This document shows positions 9,309 to 15,396 of a DNA stretch of 15,396 nucleotides, one piece after another. The position numbers were made by a program, and so were the translations under genes. This DNA is from Methanobacterium sp. Lineage in GTDB: Archaea > Methanobacteriota > Methanobacteria > Methanobacteriales > Methanobacteriaceae. Position 1 is the stretch's first letter. Each line of letters opens with the position of its first letter. Below the pieces are notes generated by a model. It was not told where the DNA came from. It saw nothing but the letters and a program-made list of their open reading frames with translations, and did not search any database. The stretch covers positions 341 to 15,736 of the forward strand of contig PMMV01000114.1 in assembly GCA_003162115.1 (NCBI GenBank), given 5' to 3'.

Positions 9309-10081
9309 TGAAATTGAAGGTGTACCGATACTATGATGGAATAGAGAAACCTCGTTATGATACATTCAAACTGGAACCGACTCAGGGCATGACAGTACTG
9401 GGGGCTTTATTCCAGTTTCAACAAAAATTTGATGATTCTATTGCCTTTCACTACTCATGCAGGGGTGCTGTGTGCGGTACATGTGCAATGCTTATTAATA
9501 AAGTCCCAAGACTAGCCTGCAGAACACAGGTAACATCTCTTTTAAAAGGAGAACTTAAAATTCCCTTATCACCATATCCAGCTCTTGAAGAGACTGTAGA
9601 ATGGAATCCTGAAGAGGAGATTTTAGTCGAGCCTTTACCACACCTTCCAGTTATTAGAGATCTCATAGTTGATATGAGCAAATTTTTCGATTTCTACAAA
9701 TATGTAGAGCCTGTATTTAAACCAGGAGATCCCACACCTGAAAAGGCGAGACATATGGATCCTGTGGCAATACCTGAACTAGAACTCTATACTAACTGTA
9801 TCCTCTGTGGGGCATGTTTTGGGTCTTGTCCAGTTGATGGTAGCGATCCAGACTATCTTGGACCTGCAGCTCTTGCCAAACTATACAGATTTTGCATCGA
9901 TCCAAGAGAGGCAAATGGAATAGAGCGCCTTAAAATTGCTGATATTCCTCGTGGATGGTGGGATTGTGAATTCCATGGGAATTGTCGACGTGTGTGTCCG
10001 AAGGATGTTCCTCCCCTAATTGCAATCGCCAAAGCCAGGGAGCAATTGAATCAAGAGAGAGAGAAAATAGGAGACAAATGA
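9308..10081 (+). CDS. Succinate dehydrogenase/fumarate reductase iron-sulfur subunit, lacking HdrB-like domain
   Basis: Electron-transfer subunit of 257 residues. The N-terminal plant-type ferredoxin domain ligates [2Fe-2S] through C51, C56, C59 and C71. The C-terminal domain carries CILCGACFGSCP (C164, C167, C170, C174) and CEFHGNCRRVCP (C220, C226, C230), the classic arrangement for [4Fe-4S] plus [3Fe-4S]. In methanogen thiol:fumarate reductase, TfrB continues with an HdrB-like half bearing CCG motifs that oxidises coenzymes M and B. That half is absent here, and the next gene starts at the stop codon, so no remnant exists. There is no transmembrane segment and no anchor subunit gene nearby, so the electron donor is unknown. 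The start overlaps the flavoprotein stop; GGAG at 9293-9296 is eleven bases upstream. Confidence 0.93.
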   Translation: MKLKVYRYYDGIEKPRYDTFKLEPTQGMTVLGALFQFQQKFDDSIAFHYSCRGAVCGTCAMLINKVPRLACRTQVTSLLKGELKIPLSPYPALEETVEWNPEEEILVEPLPHLPVIRDLIVDMSKFFDFYKYVEPVFKPGDPTPEKARHMDPVAIPELELYTNCILCGACFGSCPVDGSDPDYLGPAALAKLYRFCIDPREANGIERLKIADIPRGWWDCEFHGNCRRVCPKDVPPLIAIAKAREQLNQEREKIGDK

Positions 10082-11475
10082 TGAAGACCCGGATGGAAAA
10101 GGATTCATTGGGCAAGAAAGAGATCCCTGTCACAGCATACTATGGTATCCAGACCCTACGTGCAGTAGAAAATTTCCCGGTGAGCGGTCGAGGTGAAAGC
10201 TCTGAACTTATAAGAGCTTATGTGATTGTAAAAAAAGCAGCAGCACTCACCAATATGGAGTTAGATTCTCTTGATAATCAAAGGGGTGAGGCTATTTTAA
10301 AAGCTGCAGATGAGATTCTAATTGGAAAGTTTGCAGATCAATTTCCAGTGGATTTATTCCAGGCAGGAGCAGGCACATCGTTTAACATGAATATCAATGA
10401 AGTGATCGCGAATCGCGCACTTGAGATTATAGGCAGAGAAAAGGGTGATTACAAGTATTTAAGCCCCAACGATCATGTTAACAAATCACAGTCCAGCAAT
10501 GACACCTTTCCCACAGCATCACATATTGCTATTATTTTAGAATCAGATACCCTCCAAAATGTTATTAAAGATTTAAGTCTTTCACTTAAACGTAAAGGTG
10601 AGGAGATGATTTCAATACCAAAATCTGGGCGTACTCATTTGATGGATGCAATGCCTGTGACCATTGGTGATGAATTCCTTGCATACAACAGTGCAATAAC
10701 CCGGGCAGGAAAGAGAATTCAGGAACGTAGGAATGATCTTTTAGAAATAGCTATTGGTGGGACTGCTACTGGAACAGGAGTTAACACACCACCATTATAT
10801 CGGGAAAAGGTGATTAAGAATCTTGGAGAACTCACATCCCTTGATCTAGTTCCTGCAATCAACAGTCATGAATCACTACAGAGCAGGTCACAGATGGCTG
10901 CATTTTCAGGGGCTCTCAGGGAACTTGCAATCGAATTGATAAGAATAGCAAACGATCTACGTCTAATGGGATCAGGTCCAACAGCAGGACTTGGTGAGAT
11001 AATTTTACCTCCTGTTCAACCTGGATCGTCTATTATGCCTGGAAAAGTTAATCCTGTTATGGCAGAATGTTTGAACATGGTTTCATATCAGATCATAGGA
11101 AATGATACAACTGTATCCATTGCTGCTCAAGCTGGACAGCTTGAATTGAATGTAATGACTCCTATTATGACTTCTAATATTCTCGAATCACTTAAATTAC
11201 TGAATAATTATCTTCCTGTCTTTCAGTCAAATTCTATTGAAGGAATTAGGATAGACGAGGAAAACTTAAGGAATATTGCTGGAATGAATCCAAGTCTTGT
11301 AACACTTCTTTCCCCTAAGATAGGCTACTTGAAAGCAGCTGAAATTACCAAGGAAGCTTTAGAAAAGAAGGAATCGATCAGGGACTTGGTTGTGGAAAGG
11401 GGAATTCTTTCTGTTGATGAAGCAGACAAGTTGTTTGATTTAAAAATTATATCAAAAAATCGTTACTCTGAATAA
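10078..11475 (+). CDS. Class II fumarase/aspartase-family lyase
   Basis: A 465-residue lyase that either interconverts malate and fumarate or deaminates aspartate to fumarate. Residues T100, S139-S140-N141, T186-H187, the mobile loop GSSIMPGKVNP (316-326), K323 and N325 match the active site. Signals are mixed: SSN and GRTHLMDA look like fumarase C, while GIQTLRAVENF (23-33) and AAQAGQLELNVMTP (349-362) look like aspartase. The ATG at 10078 overlaps the preceding TGA (ATGA), and AGGAG at 10069-10073 is four bases upstream; ATGs at 10081 and 10093 are alternatives. The frame is open further upstream inside the iron-sulfur gene, but that stretch is not homologous. Either activity supplies fumarate to the reductase encoded just upstream. 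Eleven of 23 Arg codons are CGN, like the rest of this cluster. Confidence 0.9.
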   Translation: MMKTRMEKDSLGKKEIPVTAYYGIQTLRAVENFPVSGRGESSELIRAYVIVKKAAALTNMELDSLDNQRGEAILKAADEILIGKFADQFPVDLFQAGAGTSFNMNINEVIANRALEIIGREKGDYKYLSPNDHVNKSQSSNDTFPTASHIAIILESDTLQNVIKDLSLSLKRKGEEMISIPKSGRTHLMDAMPVTIGDEFLAYNSAITRAGKRIQERRNDLLEIAIGGTATGTGVNTPPLYREKVIKNLGELTSLDLVPAINSHESLQSRSQMAAFSGALRELAIELIRIANDLRLMGSGPTAGLGEIILPPVQPGSSIMPGKVNPVMAECLNMVSYQIIGNDTTVSIAAQAGQLELNVMTPIMTSNILESLKLLNNYLPVFQSNSIEGIRIDEENLRNIAGMNPSLVTLLSPKIGYLKAAEITKEALEKKESIRDLVVERGILSVDEADKLFDLKIISKNRYSE

Positions 11476-11528
11476 TAAAATAGAAACTATAGGAACGGGA
11501 CATTATTTAAGATGAAGCGGTGAATTAA

Positions 11529-12782
11529 ATGAAATACATCTGCACTTACTGCAATATTTATGCATATGATGAGGAAAAGGGAGATCTGGATACTAAACTA
11601 GAACCTGGAACAAAGATTGAGGATTTTCCAGATTTATGGCTTTGTCCTGTTTGTGGAATGCCTAAAGAGTATCTTCAAGAGGTTCGTGATGATATTTTTT
11701 CCCTTAAAATGACAGCATACACTGAAACACAGCATGATACAAAAGATTTGAATTACTATCGTTCCATAGTCCGGAAGATGCTTGTTGGTATCTGTGGGGA
11801 GTTCTCTGTTTGTGATGGTCAACCTGACAGAACGTGCACTGGTCAAAAGTTTGGCGCATCCATAGGGTTTGGTGGTGCAGGACAGGGAAAAACTTTTGAG
11901 GCTAATTACAATTCTTTACAAAGATACAAACTGAAGATGCGGGTGATCAAGCCTCATAAAGCACCAAAAATGTCTACTTCAATATTTGATAAGAAAATTG
12001 CCGTACCGTTCATGGGGGCCAGCATTTCGGGCGTTAAGAACAGTATGAACGATGTTGTACCCGAAGATGCATTATACAGGGGCCTTTTAAAGGGGGCAAT
12101 GTCTTCAGGTTCAATAGGATTGGTGGGAAATACTCCAGAGAGCCCTGATGATCTGGGAGTTAACATTGTAGGGGAGAACAATGGGTGGGGCATACCAATA
12201 TTCAAACCACAGTCACAAGAGCGACTTCTACAGTTGATACGCTTGGCAGATGAATTGAATGCGATTGCAGTTGGTGTTGATCTGGATGGGGCAGGGTCTA
12301 CTTATTGGAATGCTTCCAATAAACCAGTTTACAGAAAAAGTGAAAAAGACATAACTGAACTGGTTGACTCCACAGAAAAACCTGTAATCTTTAAAGGGAT
12401 CATGTGCATCGAAGATGCGATTAAAATATTAGATTCGGGTGCTAATGCGTGTTATGTATCTAATCATGGTGGTAGAGTCCTTGATGGTGGTCAGGGAATG
12501 GCAGAAGTACTTCCAGAAATTGCAAATGAGATATCTGGAAAAATTCCGATTATGGCAGACGGTGCTGTTAGAACAGGATTTGATGTGCTAAAAGTACTTG
12601 CTTTAGGTGCTGATATAGCACTGATAGGCAGACCGCTAGCAAGAATGTCCATATCGGGAGGAGAAGTAGCCGTTAAGATGTATTACAAGTATGTGAAGGA
12701 TGATCTTGAGAAAGCTATGATTCTTACTGGATGTGATAACCTTAAAGAAGTAAATATGGATATTTTAACCATATCCAACTAG
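11529..12782 (+). CDS. Rubredoxin-FMN alpha-hydroxy-acid oxidase-like fusion protein
   Basis: A 417-residue fusion. Residues 1-50 are a rubredoxin domain: C5/C8 and C39/C42 in the CxxC and CPVCG motifs, with the usual GDLDTKLEPGTKIEDFPDLW between. Residues about 75-410 resemble the FMN-dependent alpha-hydroxy-acid oxidase family (LldD, glycolate oxidase): K289 (FKGI), H313 and R316 (SNHGGR), then DGAVRTGFDVLKVLALGAD and IGRP for FMN phosphate. The linker holds three further cysteines (C89, C95, C103) that could bind a metal or form a disulfide. The rubredoxin suggests single-electron exchange with a redox partner rather than with oxygen. The gene is 53 bp after the lyase with a GCGGTGA site at 11515-11521, so it is likely in the same operon. 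Substrate is unknown; lactate, malate or glycolate are possibilities, and a glutamate-synthase-like or IDI-2-like role is less likely. Confidence 0.85.
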   Translation: MKYICTYCNIYAYDEEKGDLDTKLEPGTKIEDFPDLWLCPVCGMPKEYLQEVRDDIFSLKMTAYTETQHDTKDLNYYRSIVRKMLVGICGEFSVCDGQPDRTCTGQKFGASIGFGGAGQGKTFEANYNSLQRYKLKMRVIKPHKAPKMSTSIFDKKIAVPFMGASISGVKNSMNDVVPEDALYRGLLKGAMSSGSIGLVGNTPESPDDLGVNIVGENNGWGIPIFKPQSQERLLQLIRLADELNAIAVGVDLDGAGSTYWNASNKPVYRKSEKDITELVDSTEKPVIFKGIMCIEDAIKILDSGANACYVSNHGGRVLDGGQGMAEVLPEIANEISGKIPIMADGAVRTGFDVLKVLALGADIALIGRPLARMSISGGEVAVKMYYKYVKDDLEKAMILTGCDNLKEVNMDILTISN

Positions 12783-12865
12783 AAAGATTGTTTGATAATT
12801 AAGTTTATTTAAATATAAAAAAATCGTCAATAAATTATTTATTTATAGTCTTAGTTTTAATATTA

Positions 12866-12883
12866 AATCCAAAATTTTGGATT
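12866..12883. repeat. 18 bp perfect palindrome
   Basis: AATCCAAAATTTTGGATT is a perfect inverted repeat with no spacer. It overlaps a second palindrome, ATTGATCAAT (12881-12890). Either could be an operator for a dimeric regulator; it is about 270 bp before glmS and 84 bp after the flavoprotein stop. Confidence 0.7.
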
Positions 12884-12944
12884 GATCAATAAATAGTGAA
12901 TACACAATAATTTTTTATTAAACGTTATGATCTGCCAGTTTTAA

Positions 12945-12971
12945 TACAATGATCACATTTGAATCATTGTA
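12945..12971. repeat. Inverted repeat with 9 bp arms and 9 bp spacer
   Basis: TACAATGAT (12945-12953) and ATCATTGTA (12963-12971) are perfect complements around CACATTTGA. Beyond the arms, GTTTTA on the left matches TAAAAC on the right after a small bulge, so the symmetry runs further. It could be an operator or an RNA hairpin; no T tract follows it directly, so a simple terminator is unlikely. Confidence 0.65.
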
Positions 12972-13060
12972 AAACCATGATAATTTTATATGATATTGGG
13001 GGTCAATAAAATAGTAAATACGAATATATGCAAAGATTCATATTTGATATATGAGTTTTT

Positions 13061-13076
13061 TTCAAGATATCTTGAA
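13061..13076. repeat. 16 bp perfect palindrome just upstream of the glmS TATA box
   Basis: TTCAAGATATCTTGAA has no spacer. It lies 12 bp upstream of the TATA-like element of glmS, where archaeal activators or repressors commonly bind. T7 (13056-13062) runs into it, so a role in ending upstream transcription is an alternative. Confidence 0.65.
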
Positions 13077-13088
13077 TTTTGTTGATTT

Positions 13089-13098
13089 AAAAATATAT
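13089..13098 (+). promoter_or_regulatory. Candidate TATA box for glmS
   Basis: AAAAATATAT fits a methanogen box A. Transcription from about 13120 would give a leader of about 30 nt with the GGTGA site (13142-13146) four bases before the glmS ATG. Confidence 0.45.
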
Positions 13099-13150
13099 GA
13101 TGCTTATTAAAAAAAGATCAAGAATTATCATATAACTTTCTGGTGAAATC

Positions 13151-14926
13151 ATGTGTGGAATTGTAGCTTGTTTACTTAACGATAAAGCAGCACCTGTACT
13201 TTTAGAGTGTGTTCGAAGGTTGGAATACAGAGGATATGACTCTGTTGGAATAGCAACACTTTCTGGGGACATATATGTAAAAAAGGATGAAGGAAAAATA
13301 GATGATGTCCAGAAAAGGTTGGATTTAACTAATATTCCCGGGAATATGGGAATAGCACATGTTAGATGGGCAACTCATGGACTTCCAACTGGAAATAATG
13401 CCCACCCTCATACAGACTGTAAAAAGAGGATAGCAGTTGTTCATAATGGAATAATTGAAAATTACAAGGAACTAAAGGATACACTTCAGGATGAAGGCCA
13501 TATATTCACTTCAGATACAGATACCGAAGTTATAGCCCACTTAATTGAGAAGTACATGGAAATGGGAAATGGTTTAGAAGCAGCTACTAGGTTGGCAACA
13601 AAGGATATTAAAGGATCCTATGCAATAGCTGCCATTTCTGCTGATGAACCAAATAGAATAATAGGTGTTAGAAAGGAGAGCCCTTTAATCGTGGGTGTTG
13701 GAGAAAATGAGTCATTCATTGCATCAGACGTTCCAGCAATATTAAAACACACCAAGAAGGTTATCTACCTCAATGATAATGAGATGGTTATTTTAAACCC
13801 TACTGGGGTTTTAATAAAAGATATGGACGGAAATTTACTAGATAAAAAAGTAAATATTATTGAATGGACTTCGGATATGGCAGAAAAGGGTGGTTACAAA
13901 CATTTTATGTTAAAGGAAATTCATGAACAACCTGAAGTAATAAAAAATACACTTATGGAATTCTCGGAAATTGAAAAGGTAGTAGCAAAGTTTCTTGAAT
14001 TCAAAAGAATTTGTTTTGTTGCCTGTGGAACATCTTATCATGCATCTCTAGTTGGGAAATATTTATTTGAAACCCTTTTAGGAATCCCAACAGATGTAGT
14101 ACTGGCCTCTGAATTCAAATTCTCTGAAGGAGCACTTGATGCAGAAACACTTGTCATATTAATAAGTCAGTCTGGAGAAACAGCAGACACTCTCAAAGCC
14201 CTGAAAATAGCAAATAAAAAGTCAGAAACACTTGTAATAGTTAATGTTTTAGGAAGTACAGCTACTAGAGAGGCTGATCATGTTATATATACTAGGGCCG
14301 GACCGGAGATAGGTGTTGCAGCTACAAAAACCTATATAAGTCAATTAATTAGTATTTATATGCTTGCTATTGCAATGAATGGAGATAACAAACTTTTGGA
14401 AATGCTTCAAATAGTTCCAAGTTATGTGAAAGATGCGCTAGGAATGGAGGACGAAATAATTCAAATAGCTAAGAAATACAAAGATTCATCTGATTTCTTC
14501 TTTATCGGACGTGGATTTTCGTATCCAACTGCATTGGAAGGTGCTTTGAAACTTAAAGAAATAACCTACATACATGGGGAAGGCTATGCGGCAGGAGAAC
14601 TCAAACATGGTCCATTAGCACTTATTGATGACGATATTCCTGTTTTGGCAGTTGTTCCTCCAGGGGATAGTCATGATAAGACTTTAAGTAACATTGAAGA
14701 GGTGAAGGCGAGAGGTGCAAGAATAATTGCTCTGGGTTCATCCGAAGATGAAGCTTTAAGATCAGAAGCAAATCACATTATTGGACTGAAAGGGGAAATA
14801 ACTGAAATGTTATCTCCTATACCCTATGTAGTACCATTACAACTTTTATCCTATTACATCAGTATTGAGAGAGGAATTGATCCGGATAAACCTAAAAACC
14901 TTGCTAAATGTGTTACTGTGGAATAA
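13151..14926 (+). CDS. glmS: Glutamine--fructose-6-phosphate aminotransferase (isomerizing)
   Basis: Makes glucosamine 6-phosphate from fructose 6-phosphate and glutamine, feeding UDP-GlcNAc for pseudomurein and glycans. Residues 1-220 are the Ntn glutaminase: C2 becomes the N-terminal nucleophile (MCGIVAC), with HVRWATHG (70-77), NG (99-100) and SDTDTE (121-126). [11 protein letters not shown] (251-261) is the inter-domain signature. Two SIS domains follow: CGTSYHAS (292-299) and SQSGETADT (339-347) in the first, then [18 protein letters not shown] and GELKHGP in the second. The C-terminal tail NLAKCVTVE is nearly invariant in the family and closes the active site. The length, 591 residues, is full. 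Only 2 of 17 Arg codons are CGN, in contrast to the cluster to its left. Confidence 0.97.
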   Translation: MCGIVACLLNDKAAPVLLECVRRLEYRGYDSVGIATLSGDIYVKKDEGKIDDVQKRLDLTNIPGNMGIAHVRWATHGLPTGNNAHPHTDCKKRIAVVHNGIIENYKELKDTLQDEGHIFTSDTDTEVIAHLIEKYMEMGNGLEAATRLATKDIKGSYAIAAISADEPNRIIGVRKESPLIVGVGENESFIASDVPAILKHTKKVIYLNDNEMVILNPTGVLIKDMDGNLLDKKVNIIEWTSDMAEKGGYKHFMLKEIHEQPEVIKNTLMEFSEIEKVVAKFLEFKRICFVACGTSYHASLVGKYLFETLLGIPTDVVLASEFKFSEGALDAETLVILISQSGETADTLKALKIANKKSETLVIVNVLGSTATREADHVIYTRAGPEIGVAATKTYISQLISIYMLAIAMNGDNKLLEMLQIVPSYVKDALGMEDEIIQIAKKYKDSSDFFFIGRGFSYPTALEGALKLKEITYIHGEGYAAGELKHGPLALIDDDIPVLAVVPPGDSHDKTLSNIEEVKARGARIIALGSSEDEALRSEANHIIGLKGEITEMLSPIPYVVPLQLLSYYISIERGIDPDKPKNLAKCVTVE

Positions 14927-15005
14927 CTCCTGAAAATATTAAATACAGGAATCAATGACATATTTTCGTATTAGATTCAATTCTATCTTTAAATACTATT
15001 ACTTA

Positions 15006-15013
15006 TTTTTTTT
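15006..15013 (+). terminator. T8 tract after glmS
   Basis: A run of eight T lies about 80 bp past the glmS stop, a typical archaeal terminator. A weak inverted repeat (TCCTG near 14929 with CAGGA near 14946) lies between them but is too short to rely on. Confidence 0.5.
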
Positions 15014-15138
15014 ATTAAATTCCCAGTGGTAGCATATAAATCATTTGAGTAATATAGCAAAGTAATAGAATAAATGGGTGTTGAACAAAAAAGTACAATT
15101 CCATCTATATTGTAACCAAATAAATATACTAAATAATA

Positions 15139-15148
15139 ATTATAAAAT
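15139..15148 (+). promoter_or_regulatory. Candidate TATA box for the exported-protein gene
   Basis: ATTATAAAAT is TATA-like and would start transcription near 15170, about 23 bases before the ATG at 15193. The surrounding DNA is so AT-rich that other placements are possible. Confidence 0.3.
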
Positions 15149-15192
15149 TAAAACAGTTTTCTTCTAATATAAAAAAATATGGGTAGATAATA

Positions 15193-15396
15193 ATGAATCC
15201 AAAGAAATCTGGAACTGTGTTCATAGTTTTAATGATAGCATTAATAGCATTTGGTGTTGCATCTGCAGTAAACGTAGCCAATATAGGAAATGATCAACTC
15301 AAAGGATTAACCTTGCCAAATTTAAATCTGAACAATCAGGAACAGATAACTACAATTGGAGACCCTAACTATCAACCAGTTTATATTACAAAACGT
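15193..15396 (+). CDS. Exported protein with signal peptide, partial (3' end outside window)
   Basis: The first 68 residues of an unrecognised protein whose frame is still open at the window edge. It begins with a Sec-type signal peptide: a basic N-region NPKKSG, a hydrophobic core of about 18 residues from TVFIVLMIAL to GVASA, and a likely signal peptidase I site after ASA (residues 23-25). The mature part is rich in Asn, Leu and Gln and contains no recognisable domain yet. A weak site, GGGTAGAT (15181-15188), stands four bases before the ATG. It is probably surface-bound or secreted; the function cannot be told from this fragment. Confidence 0.75.
   Translation, partial: MNPKKSGTVFIVLMIALIAFGVASAVNVANIGNDQLKGLTLPNLNLNNQEQITTIGDPNYQPVYITKR

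Larger units (their letters stand above)
12783..13150. other. Palindrome-rich intergenic region upstream of glmS
   Basis: No gene is visible in these 368 AT-rich bases. They contain three notable inverted repeats (listed separately), T6 at 12911-12916 and T7 at 13056-13062 that may end the upstream cluster, and a TATA-like box and GGTGA site for glmS. Confidence 0.65.

Noticed and set aside
9982..10077. Upstream extension of the lyase reading frame by 32 residues inside the iron-sulfur subunit gene
   Set aside because: The extension overlaps the conserved third cluster motif of the iron-sulfur protein in another frame, shows no similarity to lyase N-termini, and a good AGGAG site precedes the ATG at 10078.
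1..15396. CRISPR arrays, tRNA or rRNA genes, insertion sequences
   Set aside because: No regularly spaced repeats, cloverleaf-like sequence, rRNA core or transposase was seen by reading either strand.

Overview
The window looks like a chromosomal segment of a methanogenic archaeon of the order Methanobacteriales, most likely a mesophilic Methanobacterium-type lineage. The reasons are: pantoate kinase (the archaeal route to CoA), SRP19, an archaeal RecJ-like DHH nuclease, separate PurS and PurQ subunits, AT-rich intergenic DNA with archaeal TATA-like boxes, and strong GGTGA/GAGGA ribosome binding sites. The genus is an inference; no rRNA or tRNA gene is present to fix it.

Layout. Positions 77-970 (+) encode pantoate kinase. 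It converges on a long leftward (minus-strand) block, read right to left as purC (7105-6359), purS, purQ, then after a 166 bp gap with a possible promoter cobA, hemD (ATGA overlap with cobA), SRP19, a RecJ-like DHH phosphoesterase, and a winged-helix regulator ending at 1054 near a T7 tract. This is housekeeping: de novo purine synthesis, uroporphyrinogen III and precorrin-2 for F430, cobamides and siroheme, protein targeting, and DNA or RNA processing.

A divergent 451 bp intergenic region separates purC from the most interesting part: a tight rightward cluster of four genes (7557-12782). They encode a succinate dehydrogenase/fumarate reductase flavoprotein, its three-cluster iron-sulfur subunit, a class II fumarase/aspartase-family lyase, and a rubredoxin fused to an FMN alpha-hydroxy-acid oxidase-like domain. 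The iron-sulfur subunit lacks the HdrB-like C-terminal half of methanogen thiol:fumarate reductase (TfrB), and no membrane anchor gene is present. The cluster uses CGN arginine codons about four times as often as the neighbouring genes I counted (hand count), which suggests it was acquired. I propose that it makes or consumes fumarate and exchanges electrons in the cytoplasm, perhaps through the rubredoxin-flavoprotein.

To the right, a 368 bp intergenic region rich in perfect palindromes precedes glmS (13151-14926, hexosamine synthesis for pseudomurein and glycans). A T8 terminator-like tract follows. The window ends inside a gene for an exported protein with a clear signal peptide (from 15193).
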